Source of the DNA: Gluconacetobacter takamatsuzukensis
GTDB lineage: Bacteria > Pseudomonadota > Alphaproteobacteria > Acetobacterales > Acetobacteraceae
Assembly: GCF_014174275.1 (NCBI RefSeq)
Contig: NZ_JABEQK010000013.1
Location: 21,386 to 85,385, forward strand
Length of the DNA stretch: 64,000 nucleotides
Reading direction: 5' to 3'
Position 1 is the stretch's first letter; each line of letters starts with the position of its first letter. A model generated the notes under the pieces. That model ran no database searches. It saw nothing but the letters and a program-made list of their open reading frames with translations, and had not been told where the DNA came from. The position numbers and the translations under genes are program-made. Below are positions 42,287-51,351 of the stretch, in pieces.

Positions 42287-43729
42287 TCAGGCTGCCGGGC
42301 GGTGCGAGGCGGCGTAGGCGAAGCCGGCGGCGAGCAGGATTGCGACGGCGCTGGTGCCCTGTTCGATGGCGCTGTGCCAGGGCGCGCCGAAGGCGGCGAC
42401 TGCCGTGAGGGCCAGCACGGCGAGGCCGGACAGCACGCGCCAGCCCCGGGCGGCGGGCAGCAGCATGGCGAGGGCCAGCAGCAGGCCCCAGGCGATGAAG
42501 ACCGCTTGCACCTCGCGGTCGGCATGGGCGGGCAGGGTGGGGGGCAGCAGGCGGTTGGCCAGGAAATAGGCGGCGAAGGCGGTTGGGGTGCCGGCGATCA
42601 TGCCGACGTTCAGGCGCTCGACCCTTTCCGTCGGGCGGCCCTGCCGGCGCCTGCGGAGGGTGCGCAGCCTCAGCCCGCTGGCGATCACGGCTGCCAGCAT
42701 CAGGCCCGAGACGAAATAGAGCCAGCGTGTGGGGAGGGGGGCGAAGCGGGCCACATGCAGGCCGTAGAGCGTGGCGAAGGTGGAGATGACCGGCCGGTGT
42801 TCCCGATAATCGGCCAGGATTTGGCCGGTCGTGCCGTCCAGGCGCAGTACATGGGTGGCGAAGCCGATATGGGCGCCGTTATCGCTGGTGACGATGATGG
42901 TCGCGGCCGCATCGGCGGGGTTGTAGACATAGATCTGGGCGATGCCGTCGGCGCCCATGCGGCGCGCGGCCTCGCGCAGCATCGGTGCGACCGGCGCCAG
43001 GGTGCCGGGTGTGCCGGCGGCCGGGCGGGCCACCATGGCGGGGGAGAGATCGTCCTGAAAATCGGCTGAACTGTTCTGATAGGCGGAGGTGGCGCCCCAC
43101 GGCAGCAGCAGGCTGCCCAGCGTGACCGCGCCGGTCAGCGCGATGGCCAGATGGAAGGGCAGGGCGACGACGCCGAGCAGGTTATGGGCGTCGAGCCAGC
43201 TTCGCTGCCCCTTCTGGGACCGGAAGGTGAAGAAATCGGCGAAGAAGCGCCTGTGGGCGACGATGCCTGTGACCAGGACCAGCACCAGCGACAGGGCAGC
43301 GATGGCGGCGAGCAGGCGGCCGAACGGGTAGGGAAGCTGGAGCTCGAAATGAAACCGGTAGAAGAATTCGCCGCCCAGCGTATCGCGCAGCGTATCGGGC
43401 GCGCCGGAGAGCGGGTCGAGCGCGTGCTGGACGAACTGGCCGTCCGGCTGCTGCCACACGCCCCAGGTGAAGGGTGCGCGCGGGCCGGCTGCCGTGAGGT
43501 ACCAGGCGGAGGAGTGGGCCGCATGGTGTTGCAGCCAGTCGATCGCGGCCGCGCCGGCCTGGATGGGGTCGGCGGTGCGGCCGGCCAGTTCGGGGCGCAT
43601 CCACATGCTGATTTCGGGACGGAAGACGCTGAGCGTGCCGGACAGCACGATGGCCAGCAGGACCCAGCCGGTGAGAAGGCCCGCCCAGTCGTGCAGCCAG
43701 GTCATCGCGGTGCGGAAGGTGGGCTTCAT
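42287..43729 (-). CDS. PepSY-associated transmembrane protein
   Basis: 480 residues from ATG 43729 (MKPTFRTAMTWLHDWAGLL). The N-terminal helix with WLHDWAGLLTGWVLLAIVLSG, PepSY-like periplasmic segments (IAQIYVYNPADAAATIIVTS, LRLDGTTGQILADYREHRP), and further helices (RWLYFVSGLMLAAVIASG) match PepSY_TM proteins found beside TonB-dependent siderophore receptors, where some act as inner-membrane ferric-siderophore reductases. Start and the DUF3649 stop overlap (ATGA). Inner membrane. Confidence 0.85.
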   Translation of the reverse strand: MKPTFRTAMTWLHDWAGLLTGWVLLAIVLSGTLSVFRPEISMWMRPELAGRTADPIQAGAAAIDWLQHHAAHSSAWYLTAAGPRAPFTWGVWQQPDGQFVQHALDPLSGAPDTLRDTLGGEFFYRFHFELQLPYPFGRLLAAIAALSLVLVLVTGIVAHRRFFADFFTFRSQKGQRSWLDAHNLLGVVALPFHLAIALTGAVTLGSLLLPWGATSAYQNSSADFQDDLSPAMVARPAAGTPGTLAPVAPMLREAARRMGADGIAQIYVYNPADAAATIIVTSDNGAHIGFATHVLRLDGTTGQILADYREHRPVISTFATLYGLHVARFAPLPTRWLYFVSGLMLAAVIASGLRLRTLRRRRQGRPTERVERLNVGMIAGTPTAFAAYFLANRLLPPTLPAHADREVQAVFIAWGLLLALAMLLPAARGWRVLSGLAVLALTAVAAFGAPWHSAIEQGTSAVAILLAAGFAYAASHRPAA

Positions 43730-43974
43730 GGCCGCCATCCGCCCAGCAGGGCCAGGGCTGCCGGCAGGGCGGCGCCGCACGCGATGGCCATGCAGACCTG
43801 GAGGAGGGTGCGGAGCGCGAAGCACAGCATGACCATTGCCGGCCAGACCAGCAGGCCCGCCAGGATTCCGGCCGTCACGTTTTCGGCCGGCGACCAGGGC
43901 AGGCAGAGGGACAGCGCCAGCGCCGTGAGGGCGGCGATGCCGTAGCCGCCGCCGATGGCCGCCACCGTGCGCAC
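43726..43974 (-). CDS. DUF3649 family small membrane protein
   Basis: 82 residues from GTG 43974, with two to three membrane helices (GIAALTALALSLCLPW, VTAGILAGLLVWPAMVMLC, CMAIACGAALPAALALLGG). The order receptor, DUF3649, PepSY, DUF3325 is a known iron-acquisition arrangement and supports the call. The start is uncertain since no good Shine-Dalgarno is seen. Its stop overlaps the PepSY start. Confidence 0.65.
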   Translation of the reverse strand: MRTVAAIGGGYGIAALTALALSLCLPWSPAENVTAGILAGLLVWPAMVMLCFALRTLLQVCMAIACGAALPAALALLGGWRP

Positions 43975-44014
43975 GGCGACGGCCGCCCGGCCGGCGGACG
44001 GGCGGCGGTGGGGA

Positions 44015-46252
44015 TTACCAGCTGTAGCCAATGGTGGCCTGGGCGTTGCGGCGTTCGCCGTAATAGCAGAATTCCTGCCCGTAGGAGGCGTAGGCCATGC
44101 AGTTGGCGATGAACTTCTTGTCGAAGAGGTTGCGGACACTGGCCGACACCGTCCATCCACGAAGCGAGCGGGAGGCGTTCGACAGATCGTAGCGGAGCGA
44201 CCCGTCGAAGACCGCATATTGCGGCACCCAGACGCTGCCGTAATCGGCCTCGCCGCCATAGGATTTCGCGGTGTAGCGCAGGCCGCCGCCGAAACCGAGG
44301 CCTTTCACGGGGCCGGACGGCATCGTGTAGAAGGCGAACAGCGAGGCATTGCCTTTGCCGGACTGCATCAGCGGCTTGCCGGTCGAATCGTCATGGACCT
44401 TCTGGACGCTGACGGCCGCGTCGATCATCAGGTTCTTGAAGGCTTCGGCATGCGCTTCGAACTCGAAGCCATCCGAATGCACAAGGCCGCTCTGGACCGA
44501 GTAGCCGGTGCTGCCGACGGCAACCAGAACATTGGTCTGCTCGATATGGAAGCCGGCGGCGGTCAGCAGGAGCGAGGTGCCCGGAAGCTGATATTTCAGG
44601 CCGCCTTCAAGCTGTTTGCCGACCGATGGACTGGCCTGATGCAGCGACAGTCCGCCGTCGCTGGAAACCAGTCCCGATTGCGGCTGAAACGATGTCGAAT
44701 AGCTGATGTAGGGCGCCAGGCCGAAGCCGAAATGATACAGGCCCGATGCGCGCCAGGTGATCTGGCTGGGGCTTTGCCGCGTCGTGCCGCCGTACTGGTT
44801 GTCGACCTGGGTGGAGCGATACCAGTCGTTACGCAGGCTGCCGGTCAGGATCAGGCGGTTCCAGCGGATTTCGTCCTGCCCGTAGACGCCGACCTGATGG
44901 GAATCCGTTCGGTAATTCACCCACGGGTCGGGTGCAGGAATGACCATGTGGTAGTCGGGATGGAAGACATCGAGGTCGGGTGCGGCACCATACTGTCCGA
45001 CTTCCGTCGCGCTCTGCTGCATGTAGTCGAAACCGAACATCATCGTGTGCTGCAGGGGGCCGGTACGCACATGGCCCTTGAACTGACTGTCGAAGGCCAG
45101 ATTGTGCGCGTGCTCCCTCGTGGCGATCGCGGAGCGGCTCAGCAGGCCTTCTTCCTCGTTTGTGTAATATCCCATGTCGTACACGCTGCGATATTCGGTC
45201 ATGATATCGTCGTATCGGCCGCGGGACGTGAAGCTCCAGTCCTTGTTGAACTGGTGATTGAAGATATAGGTGATCGAACCCTGCCGGCGGTTGAATTTCT
45301 CGAACGGCACGTCGCCGTCATAGAAATTGCGCGGCAGATAGCCGTACGATGCGCGCTTGAGCGAGCCGACCAGCGGGACGCCGCCATAGGTGCCGTTCTC
45401 GGGATCGTATTGATAATTGCCCAGCAGTGTCAGCGTGGTCGGCCCGTCGCCGCCGAAGGTGAAGGAAGGGCTGATGGAGAAGCGGCGGCTGCCTGTCCTG
45501 CTGAGCTGGGTGTGCTGGCCGTTGACGGTGCCGTAGATGCGGTAGCGCACGAGGCCGTCATTCGTCGCATACCCGCCGACATCGGCATCCACGCGATAGA
45601 GGTCGAAGCTGCCGCCCGTCGCGGCCACGCTGCCGTAGGAGCGCAGGTCGGTCGGCAGCTTGCTGGACAGCGCGACCAGTCCGCCGGGGCTGGACTGGCC
45701 GTAGAGCGCGGAAGCCGGGCCCTTGAGGATTTCGAGCCGGTCGAGGCGCGAGGTATCGGTCTGGGCGACGGCATAACCGGTCGGGCTGTCCTGCAGTTTC
45801 AGTCCGTCGAGGAAGGTCGGCACCGTGAAGCCGCGCAGCAGGAACTGGTCGTAGCGCGTGCCCACGCCGCCGCGCAGGTCCGGGGTAATGCCCGCGGCGT
45901 AACGGACGGCCTGGTTCAGACTCAGCACGCCGCGGACGTCCATCTCGTTCCGGGTGACGACGGTGACGGATTGGGCGGTGTCGATCAGCGGCGTGTCGCT
46001 CTTGGTGGCCGAGGCGGCCACGGTCGCGGCGCGGCGGGCGCGGACGACGATATGTTCGGCCTCCGTGGCGCTGGTCTTCATGCCCGTGGCTTTCGTGCCG
46101 GCAGCCCGCGTCTTTCCGTCCTGCGCCGGCTTGGCCTGCACCTGCTTGGGTGGCGCGGGCCGGGGGCTTTCGGCCGCCAGGGCCGGTGACGTTGCCAATA
46201 GCAGCCCGATGGTGAGGGAAAAGGATCGGGAAGGACGGGTTTCGGCAGTCAC
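44015..46252 (-). CDS. TonB-dependent siderophore receptor
   Basis: 745 residues from GTG 46252, supported by GGAGAG at five bases and by the signal peptide it yields (FSLTIGLLLATSPALA). A plug domain follows: SDTPLIDTAQSVTVVTRNEM, LRGFTVPTFLDGLKL and RLDRLEILKGPASALYGQSS. The beta barrel ends NLFDKKFIANCMAY with the paired Cys and GYSW terminus common in ferrichrome-type receptors. It imports a ferric siderophore across the outer membrane using TonB. It is first in an operon with DUF3649, PepSY and DUF3325, behind a Fur-like site. Confidence 0.93.
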   Translation of the reverse strand: MTAETRPSRSFSLTIGLLLATSPALAAESPRPAPPKQVQAKPAQDGKTRAAGTKATGMKTSATEAEHIVVRARRAATVAASATKSDTPLIDTAQSVTVVTRNEMDVRGVLSLNQAVRYAAGITPDLRGGVGTRYDQFLLRGFTVPTFLDGLKLQDSPTGYAVAQTDTSRLDRLEILKGPASALYGQSSPGGLVALSSKLPTDLRSYGSVAATGGSFDLYRVDADVGGYATNDGLVRYRIYGTVNGQHTQLSRTGSRRFSISPSFTFGGDGPTTLTLLGNYQYDPENGTYGGVPLVGSLKRASYGYLPRNFYDGDVPFEKFNRRQGSITYIFNHQFNKDWSFTSRGRYDDIMTEYRSVYDMGYYTNEEEGLLSRSAIATREHAHNLAFDSQFKGHVRTGPLQHTMMFGFDYMQQSATEVGQYGAAPDLDVFHPDYHMVIPAPDPWVNYRTDSHQVGVYGQDEIRWNRLILTGSLRNDWYRSTQVDNQYGGTTRQSPSQITWRASGLYHFGFGLAPYISYSTSFQPQSGLVSSDGGLSLHQASPSVGKQLEGGLKYQLPGTSLLLTAAGFHIEQTNVLVAVGSTGYSVQSGLVHSDGFEFEAHAEAFKNLMIDAAVSVQKVHDDSTGKPLMQSGKGNASLFAFYTMPSGPVKGLGFGGGLRYTAKSYGGEADYGSVWVPQYAVFDGSLRYDLSNASRSLRGWTVSASVRNLFDKKFIANCMAYASYGQEFCYYGERRNAQATIGYSW

Positions 46253-46290
46253 TGGTGCTCTCCGGCTTGGGAGGCGCACTATTGTGCATA

Positions 46291-46305
46291 TGATAATTAA
46301 TCTCA
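46291..46305 (-). promoter_or_regulatory. Fur-box-like site upstream of the siderophore receptor
   Basis: TGAGATTAATTATCA on the minus strand matches the 7-1-7 Fur consensus (TGATAAT-N-ATTATCA) at 12 of 14 positions, with a perfect right half. It lies 38 bases before the receptor start in an AT-rich stretch that should contain the promoter. Confidence 0.65.
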
Positions 46306-46415
46306 ACTTCATTTAATAAAACAAAACTTGTATGCGTCTGTCGTGTGGCAGGCATGCGTTTCGGTTATGCGTTCGGGGGAACGTGACGGAGGCGGGCGTG
46401 GTGTCGGTCCGGTGC

Positions 46416-47219
46416 TCAGACCGTGAACTGTTCCGCGAGAATCCGTTCGGACAGGCTCTGGTCGGCGTCGAAGAGGAGGGTGGCGTGCAATGTGCGGTCC
46501 TCGGCGATTTCCACCCGTACCACGTCGCGGACCTCGGTGAAGTCGGCGACGGCCGCGACGGGGCGTTTTTCGCTTTCCAGGATCGTCAGCGTGACCCGGG
46601 CGGTGGAGGGCAGCAGCGCGCCGCGCCAGCGCCGGGGGCGGAAGGCGCTGATCGGGGTCAGTGGCAGGAGATTGGCCGAGAGCGGGACGATGGGGCCGTG
46701 GGCCGACAGATTATAGGCCGTCGAGCCCGCCGGGGTGGCGACCAGCACGCCGTCGCAGATCAGTTCGGGCATCCTGACCCGGCCGTCGACCGCGATTTCG
46801 ATCTTCGCGGCCTGGCGGGTCTGGCGGAACAGGAACACGTCGTTCAGGGCCAGGGCCCGGGTTTCCACGCCCGCCCTGTCGACCGAGCACATGCGCAGCG
46901 GGTGCAGCGTCGCGGCCTGGGTGCGGGCCAGGTGGGCCGGCAGGTCGTCGGGCAGGGTCGGGTTCATGAGGAACCCGACCGATCCGCAATTGATCCCGTA
47001 CACCGGTATCGGCTGCCCCAGCATGCTGTGCAGGGTTTCCAGCATGAAGCCGTCACCGCCCAGGCAGATGACGGCGTCGGCGTCCTGCGGGGCGTACTGG
47101 CCGTAGCGGGCGACCAGTTCGTCGCGGGTCCGGCGAGCCTGGTCGTTGGGGGCCGAGATGAAGCACAGGCGGCGCGGGGCGCCGCCATGGGGCCAGATGG
47201 GGGGATGGACTTCGGTCAT
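46416..47219 (-). CDS. nadK: NAD kinase
   Basis: 267 residues. Phosphorylates NAD to NADP in the cytoplasm. Motifs are CLGGDGFMLETLH with GGDG at 54-57, YGINCGSVGFLMNP, ALNDVFLFRQTRQ and CDGVLVATPAGSTAYNLSA, all diagnostic. Length fits the short alpha-proteobacterial form. It lies 28 bases downstream of the nitrilase-family gene on the same strand. Confidence 0.93.
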   Translation of the reverse strand: MTEVHPPIWPHGGAPRRLCFISAPNDQARRTRDELVARYGQYAPQDADAVICLGGDGFMLETLHSMLGQPIPVYGINCGSVGFLMNPTLPDDLPAHLARTQAATLHPLRMCSVDRAGVETRALALNDVFLFRQTRQAAKIEIAVDGRVRMPELICDGVLVATPAGSTAYNLSAHGPIVPLSANLLPLTPISAFRPRRWRGALLPSTARVTLTILESEKRPVAAVADFTEVRDVVRVEIAEDRTLHATLLFDADQSLSERILAEQFTV

Positions 47220-47247
47220 CGCGCGGGCGCGGCCGGGTGGGGCGCTG

Positions 47248-48087
47248 TCACGTATTCAGGCGGCGATGGGCCAGCACGGGCATGCCGGCGCGGACACGCT
47301 CGACCTGGTCGAGGCGCAGGGTGGCCGTGGCCCAGCCGATGCCGTTCGACGCCTGCGCGACGATCGTGCCCCATGGATCGACGATCATGGAATGGCCGTA
47401 GGTGCGGCGGGGATGGCCGCCGGCATCGATATGGGTGCCGGTGGTGCCGCAGGCCACGACCCAGCACTGGGTCTCGATCGCGCGGGCGCGCAGCAGCGTG
47501 GCCCAGTGGGCCTCGCCCGTTTCGGCGGTGAAGGCCGCCGGCAGCACGATGAGGTTCGCGCCCCGCCGGCGCAGGGCCAGGAACAGTTCGGCGAAGCGCA
47601 GATCGTAGCAGATGGCCAGCCCGGCGGTGAACGCGCCCACCGGGACGGTCACGATGTCGCTGCCCGGGGCGTATGTGTCGCTCTCGCGGTAGCCTTCGCC
47701 GCCGGGGGTGGTGATGTCGAACAGGTGGATCTTGCTGTAGCGCGCCAGTTCCGCCCCGTCGGGGCCGAAGACCAAGCTGGTGTTGAGCAGCCTGTCGCCA
47801 TGGCGCTGGCCGATCGAGCCGCCATGCAGCGTGATGCCGTGCGTGCGCGCGGTCTCGGCCAGGAAACGATAGAGGGGGCCGGTGCCGGCCGTGGTGCCGG
47901 GGGCGGGGAGTTCCTCGGCATTGGCGAACTTGATCTCTGCCGTGCCGCCCAGGCAGCTCCAGATTTCCGGCAGTACCACCAGGTCGGGCCGGTCGGCGGC
48001 GACGGCGGCCGCGATCAGCTCGCGCGCCTGGGCGATATTGTCCGGCAGGGACGCGCCGGGGGCCATCTGGACGACAGTGGTGCGCAC
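47248..48087 (-). CDS. Nitrilase-superfamily amidohydrolase (Nit1/omega-amidase-like)
   Basis: 279 residues with the catalytic triad Glu41 (VVLPEIW), Lys119 (YSKIHLFD) and Cys160 (LAICYDLRF). YSKIHLFDI and YRESDTYAPGSD are typical of the Nit1/NIT2 branch, whose bacterial members act as deaminated-glutathione amidase or omega-amidase in metabolite repair. Substrate choice cannot be settled by eye. Precedes nadK. Confidence 0.85.
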   Translation of the reverse strand: MRTTVVQMAPGASLPDNIAQARELIAAAVAADRPDLVVLPEIWSCLGGTAEIKFANAEELPAPGTTAGTGPLYRFLAETARTHGITLHGGSIGQRHGDRLLNTSLVFGPDGAELARYSKIHLFDITTPGGEGYRESDTYAPGSDIVTVPVGAFTAGLAICYDLRFAELFLALRRRGANLIVLPAAFTAETGEAHWATLLRARAIETQCWVVACGTTGTHIDAGGHPRRTYGHSMIVDPWGTIVAQASNGIGWATATLRLDQVERVRAGMPVLAHRRLNT

Positions 48088-48288
48088 CTGACACTCCGTG
48101 CGAAGGGGATGCGGCCGGCCGGCCGATCCATGGTCCGATCCGCAAGAGGGATCGTCAGCCGCCTTTTATAAGGGGCGGGCCGACCCGCCCGCAACTGCCG
48201 CCCGCTTCGGGGGGCTGGTTTTCGCCGGGAGCATCTTCGACGCGGGCGGCATCCGGTCTATGCTGAGCGTCTGTGCTCCGGAGTCATC

Positions 48289-49224
48289 ATGGCCGCCTCG
48301 TCGTCCCGTTTCGTGATCTATGCGGCCCTTGGGGGCAATCTGCTGGTCGCCGTCGTCAAGTTCGTCGCCGCCTTCATGACCGGCAGTGCCGCGATGCTGA
48401 GCGAGGCGATCCATTCGCTGATCGATACCGGCAACCAGATGCTGCTGCTGGTGGGGCTGCGCCGGGCCGCGCGGCCGGCCACCGCCCTGCATCCGTTCGG
48501 CTATGGGCTGGAGCTGTATTTCTGGACCTTCGTCGTGGCGCTGCTGATCTTCGGGCTCGGCGCCGGGGTCTCGGTGATCGAGGGGGTCAGCCGGATTCGC
48601 CATCCGCAGCCGGTGGATCATGTCGTCGTCAACTACGTGGTGCTGCTGCTGGCCATCCTGTTCGAGGGTTCGGTGTGGCTGGCGGCGCTGCGGGAGTTCC
48701 GCCGCAACGGCAAGGGGCGGCGCGGCTGGATCGAGGCGGTGCGGCACAGCAAGGACCCGACCGTCTTTACCGTGCTGTTCGAGGATACGGCGGCGCTGTG
48801 CGGGCTGGGGGTGGCGCTCCTGGGCAATATCCTGGCGGAAACGCTGGACCTGCCGATGCTCGACGGCGTGGCCTCGATCCTGATCGGTGTGATCCTGACC
48901 GTGACCGCGGCCTTTCTGGCGCGGGAGACCCAGTCGCTGCTGACCGGCGAGGGCATGGCGGCCGAATCCCTGGCCCGGGTGCGGGCCCTGGCCCTGCGCG
49001 AGCCCGGGGTGCTGGGGCTGAACGAAATGCGCTCGATGCATTTCGGGCCGTCGGACGTGCTGGTGGCGCTGAGCCTGGATTTCGATAACGGGCTGAGCGC
49101 CGGGCAGGTGGAGCGGGCGGTCTCGCATATCGAGGAGCAGATCCGGGCCGCCATGCCGGAGGTGACGCATGTGTTCATCGAGGCGCAGGATGCGTCGGCG
49201 CGGATGGCCAGGGGACGGCAGTGA
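48289..49224 (+). CDS. Cation diffusion facilitator family transporter
   Basis: 311 residues. The first helices contain GNLLVAVVKFVAAFMTGSAA and MLSEAIHSLIDTGNQMLLL with the metal-site pattern HSLID, and later FEDTAALCGLGVALLGN with DGVASILIG. The cytoplasmic tail (MRSMHFGPSDVLVALSLDF) is the CDF C-terminal domain. It exports divalent metal (Zn, Fe, Mn or Co) from the cytoplasm by proton exchange. GRQ at the C-terminus is followed closely by a family 1 repeat. Confidence 0.9.
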   Translation: MAASSSRFVIYAALGGNLLVAVVKFVAAFMTGSAAMLSEAIHSLIDTGNQMLLLVGLRRAARPATALHPFGYGLELYFWTFVVALLIFGLGAGVSVIEGVSRIRHPQPVDHVVVNYVVLLLAILFEGSVWLAALREFRRNGKGRRGWIEAVRHSKDPTVFTVLFEDTAALCGLGVALLGNILAETLDLPMLDGVASILIGVILTVTAAFLARETQSLLTGEGMAAESLARVRALALREPGVLGLNEMRSMHFGPSDVLVALSLDFDNGLSAGQVERAVSHIEEQIRAAMPEVTHVFIEAQDASARMARGRQ

Positions 49225-49229
49225 AGGTT

Positions 49230-49350
49230 GTTCTTTTTTGAAAAAAGAACCAAAAAACTTTGATTCGTTCAGGAGTCTTGTGCTGGGCACATGCGATGGC
49301 CCTGAACGGATCAGAAGTCTTTTTGCTTCTTTTTCTTCAGAAAAAGAAGA
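49230..49350 (-). repeat. Palindromic double-hairpin repeat, family 1, copy 4
   Basis: It fills the 129-base gap between the convergent CDF and serB genes. End B (49230-49250) follows the CDF stop by five bases, end A (49326-49349) follows the serB stop by four. The inner arms GATTCGTTCAGG and CCTGAACGGATC are nearly perfect, so the full palindrome is best preserved here. Confidence 0.88.
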
Positions 49351-49353
49351 CTC

Positions 49354-50250
49354 TTATTCCTCGCTGACGAACGACCCCGCCGGGTAGCCCTGCGCGAACA
49401 GCAGCGCGCGCAGGCCGGCATGCTCCACCCGGTTGCCGATGGCCGCGCGGACGATCGGCTTGGCATGGAAGGCGATGCCCAGCCCGGCATCCTTCAGCAT
49501 CGCCAGGTCGTTGGCGCCGTCGCCGACCGCCATGGTGGCGGCGGGTTTCAGGCGGCCGTCCTCGGCCAGGCGGCGCAGGTGGGCCAGCTTGGCGTCGGGG
49601 CCGAGGATCGGCTCGCCGACCGTGCCGGTCAGGGTGCCGTCGTGGATCTCCAGCACGTTCGCATGATGTTCGGCAAAGCCGCAGAGGGCGGCGACGCGGC
49701 TGGTGAAGAAGGTGAAGCCGCCGGAGACCAGGGCGGTGCGGGCGTTGCGGGCGCGCATGGTCGCCACCAGTTCGCGCGCGCCCTCGTTGAGGCGGACGTC
49801 GGCCCACGCGGCTTCCAGCAGGGTGGCGGGCAGGCCGGCCAGCAGGGCCACGCGCTCGCGCAGAGCGGCGGCGAAATCGATTTCGCCGTTCATCGAGCGG
49901 CGGGTGATCTCGGCGATGCGTTCGCCGATGCCGGCGTGGGCGGCGAGGTCGTCCAGCGTTTCGTTGGCGACGATGGTGCTGTCCATGTCCGCGACCAGAA
50001 GGCCTTTGCGTCGTCCGCGCGAACGCGTCAGAAGGACGTCGATATGGCGGGGGCCGAAGACGGCGCGCATCGTGTCCAGCGTCGGCATGCCCGCATGGGG
50101 TGCGGGGCTGGGGATGTCCACGGCCTCGCCGGGCGAGAGGATGACGGGGACGCCGCCCTTCACCATGTCCCGCGCGGCGCGGGCATCGGCGTCGGTCAGG
50201 GTCGTGGCGTCGCGGCGGGCGACGAGCGTGATGGTATGGGACAGCGACAT
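49354..50250 (-). CDS. serB: Phosphoserine phosphatase
   Basis: 298 residues from ATG 50250. The HAD core has nucleophile Asp88 and Asp90 in VADMDSTIVANETLDDLA, then ARTALVSGGFTFFTSRVA and MAVGDGANDLAMLKDAGLG. The N-terminal 80 residues are the usual regulatory-type domain of SerB. It removes phosphate from O-phosphoserine, the last step of serine synthesis. Divergent from miaA with only 30 bases between starts, so the promoters must overlap or lie within the opposite gene. Confidence 0.92.
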   Translation of the reverse strand: MSLSHTITLVARRDATTLTDADARAARDMVKGGVPVILSPGEAVDIPSPAPHAGMPTLDTMRAVFGPRHIDVLLTRSRGRRKGLLVADMDSTIVANETLDDLAAHAGIGERIAEITRRSMNGEIDFAAALRERVALLAGLPATLLEAAWADVRLNEGARELVATMRARNARTALVSGGFTFFTSRVAALCGFAEHHANVLEIHDGTLTGTVGEPILGPDAKLAHLRRLAEDGRLKPAATMAVGDGANDLAMLKDAGLGIAFHAKPIVRAAIGNRVEHAGLRALLFAQGYPAGSFVSEE

Positions 50251-50280
50251 GACGAACAGGCGTGTGACAGGGAAGGCGGC

Positions 50281-51279
50281 ATGACGCAAGCGGTGGATCT
50301 GTCCGGACGGCCGGTCGTGGTGATCGCGGGGCCGACCTGCTCGGGCAAATCGGCGCTGGCCCTGGCGGTGGCGCGTGCGGTGGGTGGCGTGATCATCAAT
50401 GCGGATTCGATGCAGGTCTATCGCGACCTGCGGATCCTGACTGCCCGGCCGTCGCCGGAGGAAGAAGCGGCGGTGCCGCACCGCCTGTATGGCGTGCTGC
50501 CCGCCCATGAGACCGGCAGCGTGGCCTGGTGGCGCGCCTGTGCGATGGCCGAAATCGAGGCGGCATGGGCCGGGGGGCGGCTGCCGGTGCTGTGCGGGGG
50601 CACCGGCATGTATATGCGCGCGCTGACCGATGGGCTGACCGATATTCCCGACCCCGGCGCCGAGGCCCGGGCCGAGGCGCGCCGGCTGGTGGAGGAAGAG
50701 GGGTCGGCGGCGCTGCATGCGCGGCTGGCGGCGGTCGATCCGGAAAGTGCCGCGGCCCTTCGCCCCTCCGACAGCCAGCGGGTGGCCCGGGCGTGGGAGG
50801 TATGGGCGGGTACGGGGTACGGCATGGCCCATTGGCGCCGGGCGGCGACGCTGCCGCCTCTGGCCTGCCATCGGGTGGCGGTGCGGCTGGAGCCGCCGCG
50901 CGATGTGCTGCGGGCGGCCATCGCACGGCGTTTCGCGGCGATGCTGGATGCCGGGGCGCTGGAGGAGGTGCGGGCGCTGCTGGCGCAGGACCTGTCCCCG
51001 GCGCTGCCGGCGATGCGGGCGCATGGGGTGCCGGAACTGGCGGCCCATCTGCGCGGGGAACTGGCGCTGGACGAGGCCGCCGCCCGCGCGGTGCTGGCGA
51101 CGGGGCGCTATACGCGGCGGCAGACGACCTGGTTTGCGCATCATCGTCTGGCGGAGGCGGCCGATACGCGGGTGATCGACACGCGGATTGGCACCGATGC
51201 GCAACAAATGGAAAGGAATGACGGCGACGTCATTTCTTTTATTCTAAAACAGATTGACGCCGGCCGTCAGTTTCCCTAA
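50281..51279 (+). CDS. miaA: tRNA dimethylallyltransferase
   Basis: 332 residues. The P-loop GPTCSGKS is at 17-24, followed by INADSMQVYRDLRILTARPS and CGGTGMYMRALTDG; C-terminal RYTRRQTTWFAHH is the tRNA-contact motif. It prenylates A37 in tRNAs reading U-starting codons. ATG 50281 follows GGGAAGG. Divergent from serB and 72 bases upstream of ilvB. Confidence 0.95.
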   Translation: MTQAVDLSGRPVVVIAGPTCSGKSALALAVARAVGGVIINADSMQVYRDLRILTARPSPEEEAAVPHRLYGVLPAHETGSVAWWRACAMAEIEAAWAGGRLPVLCGGTGMYMRALTDGLTDIPDPGAEARAEARRLVEEEGSAALHARLAAVDPESAAALRPSDSQRVARAWEVWAGTGYGMAHWRRAATLPPLACHRVAVRLEPPRDVLRAAIARRFAAMLDAGALEEVRALLAQDLSPALPAMRAHGVPELAAHLRGELALDEAAARAVLATGRYTRRQTTWFAHHRLAEAADTRVIDTRIGTDAQQMERNDGDVISFILKQIDAGRQFP

Positions 51280-51351
51280 ACCCAGCCGACATTCCGTCCG
51301 GAGGGGGGCTTGTGGCCCCGCGTCAAACACGCCGGATGGAGGAGCAGGGAC

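Noticed and set aside
49354..51207. SerB extended by more than 300 residues
   Set aside because: The extension is antisense to miaA and not SerB-like; ATG 50250 gives the family length.
51304..51320. Attenuator hairpin (GGGGC/GCCCC) before ilvB
   Set aside because: No leader peptide with branched-chain codons and no alternative hairpin or T tract within the 72-base gap.
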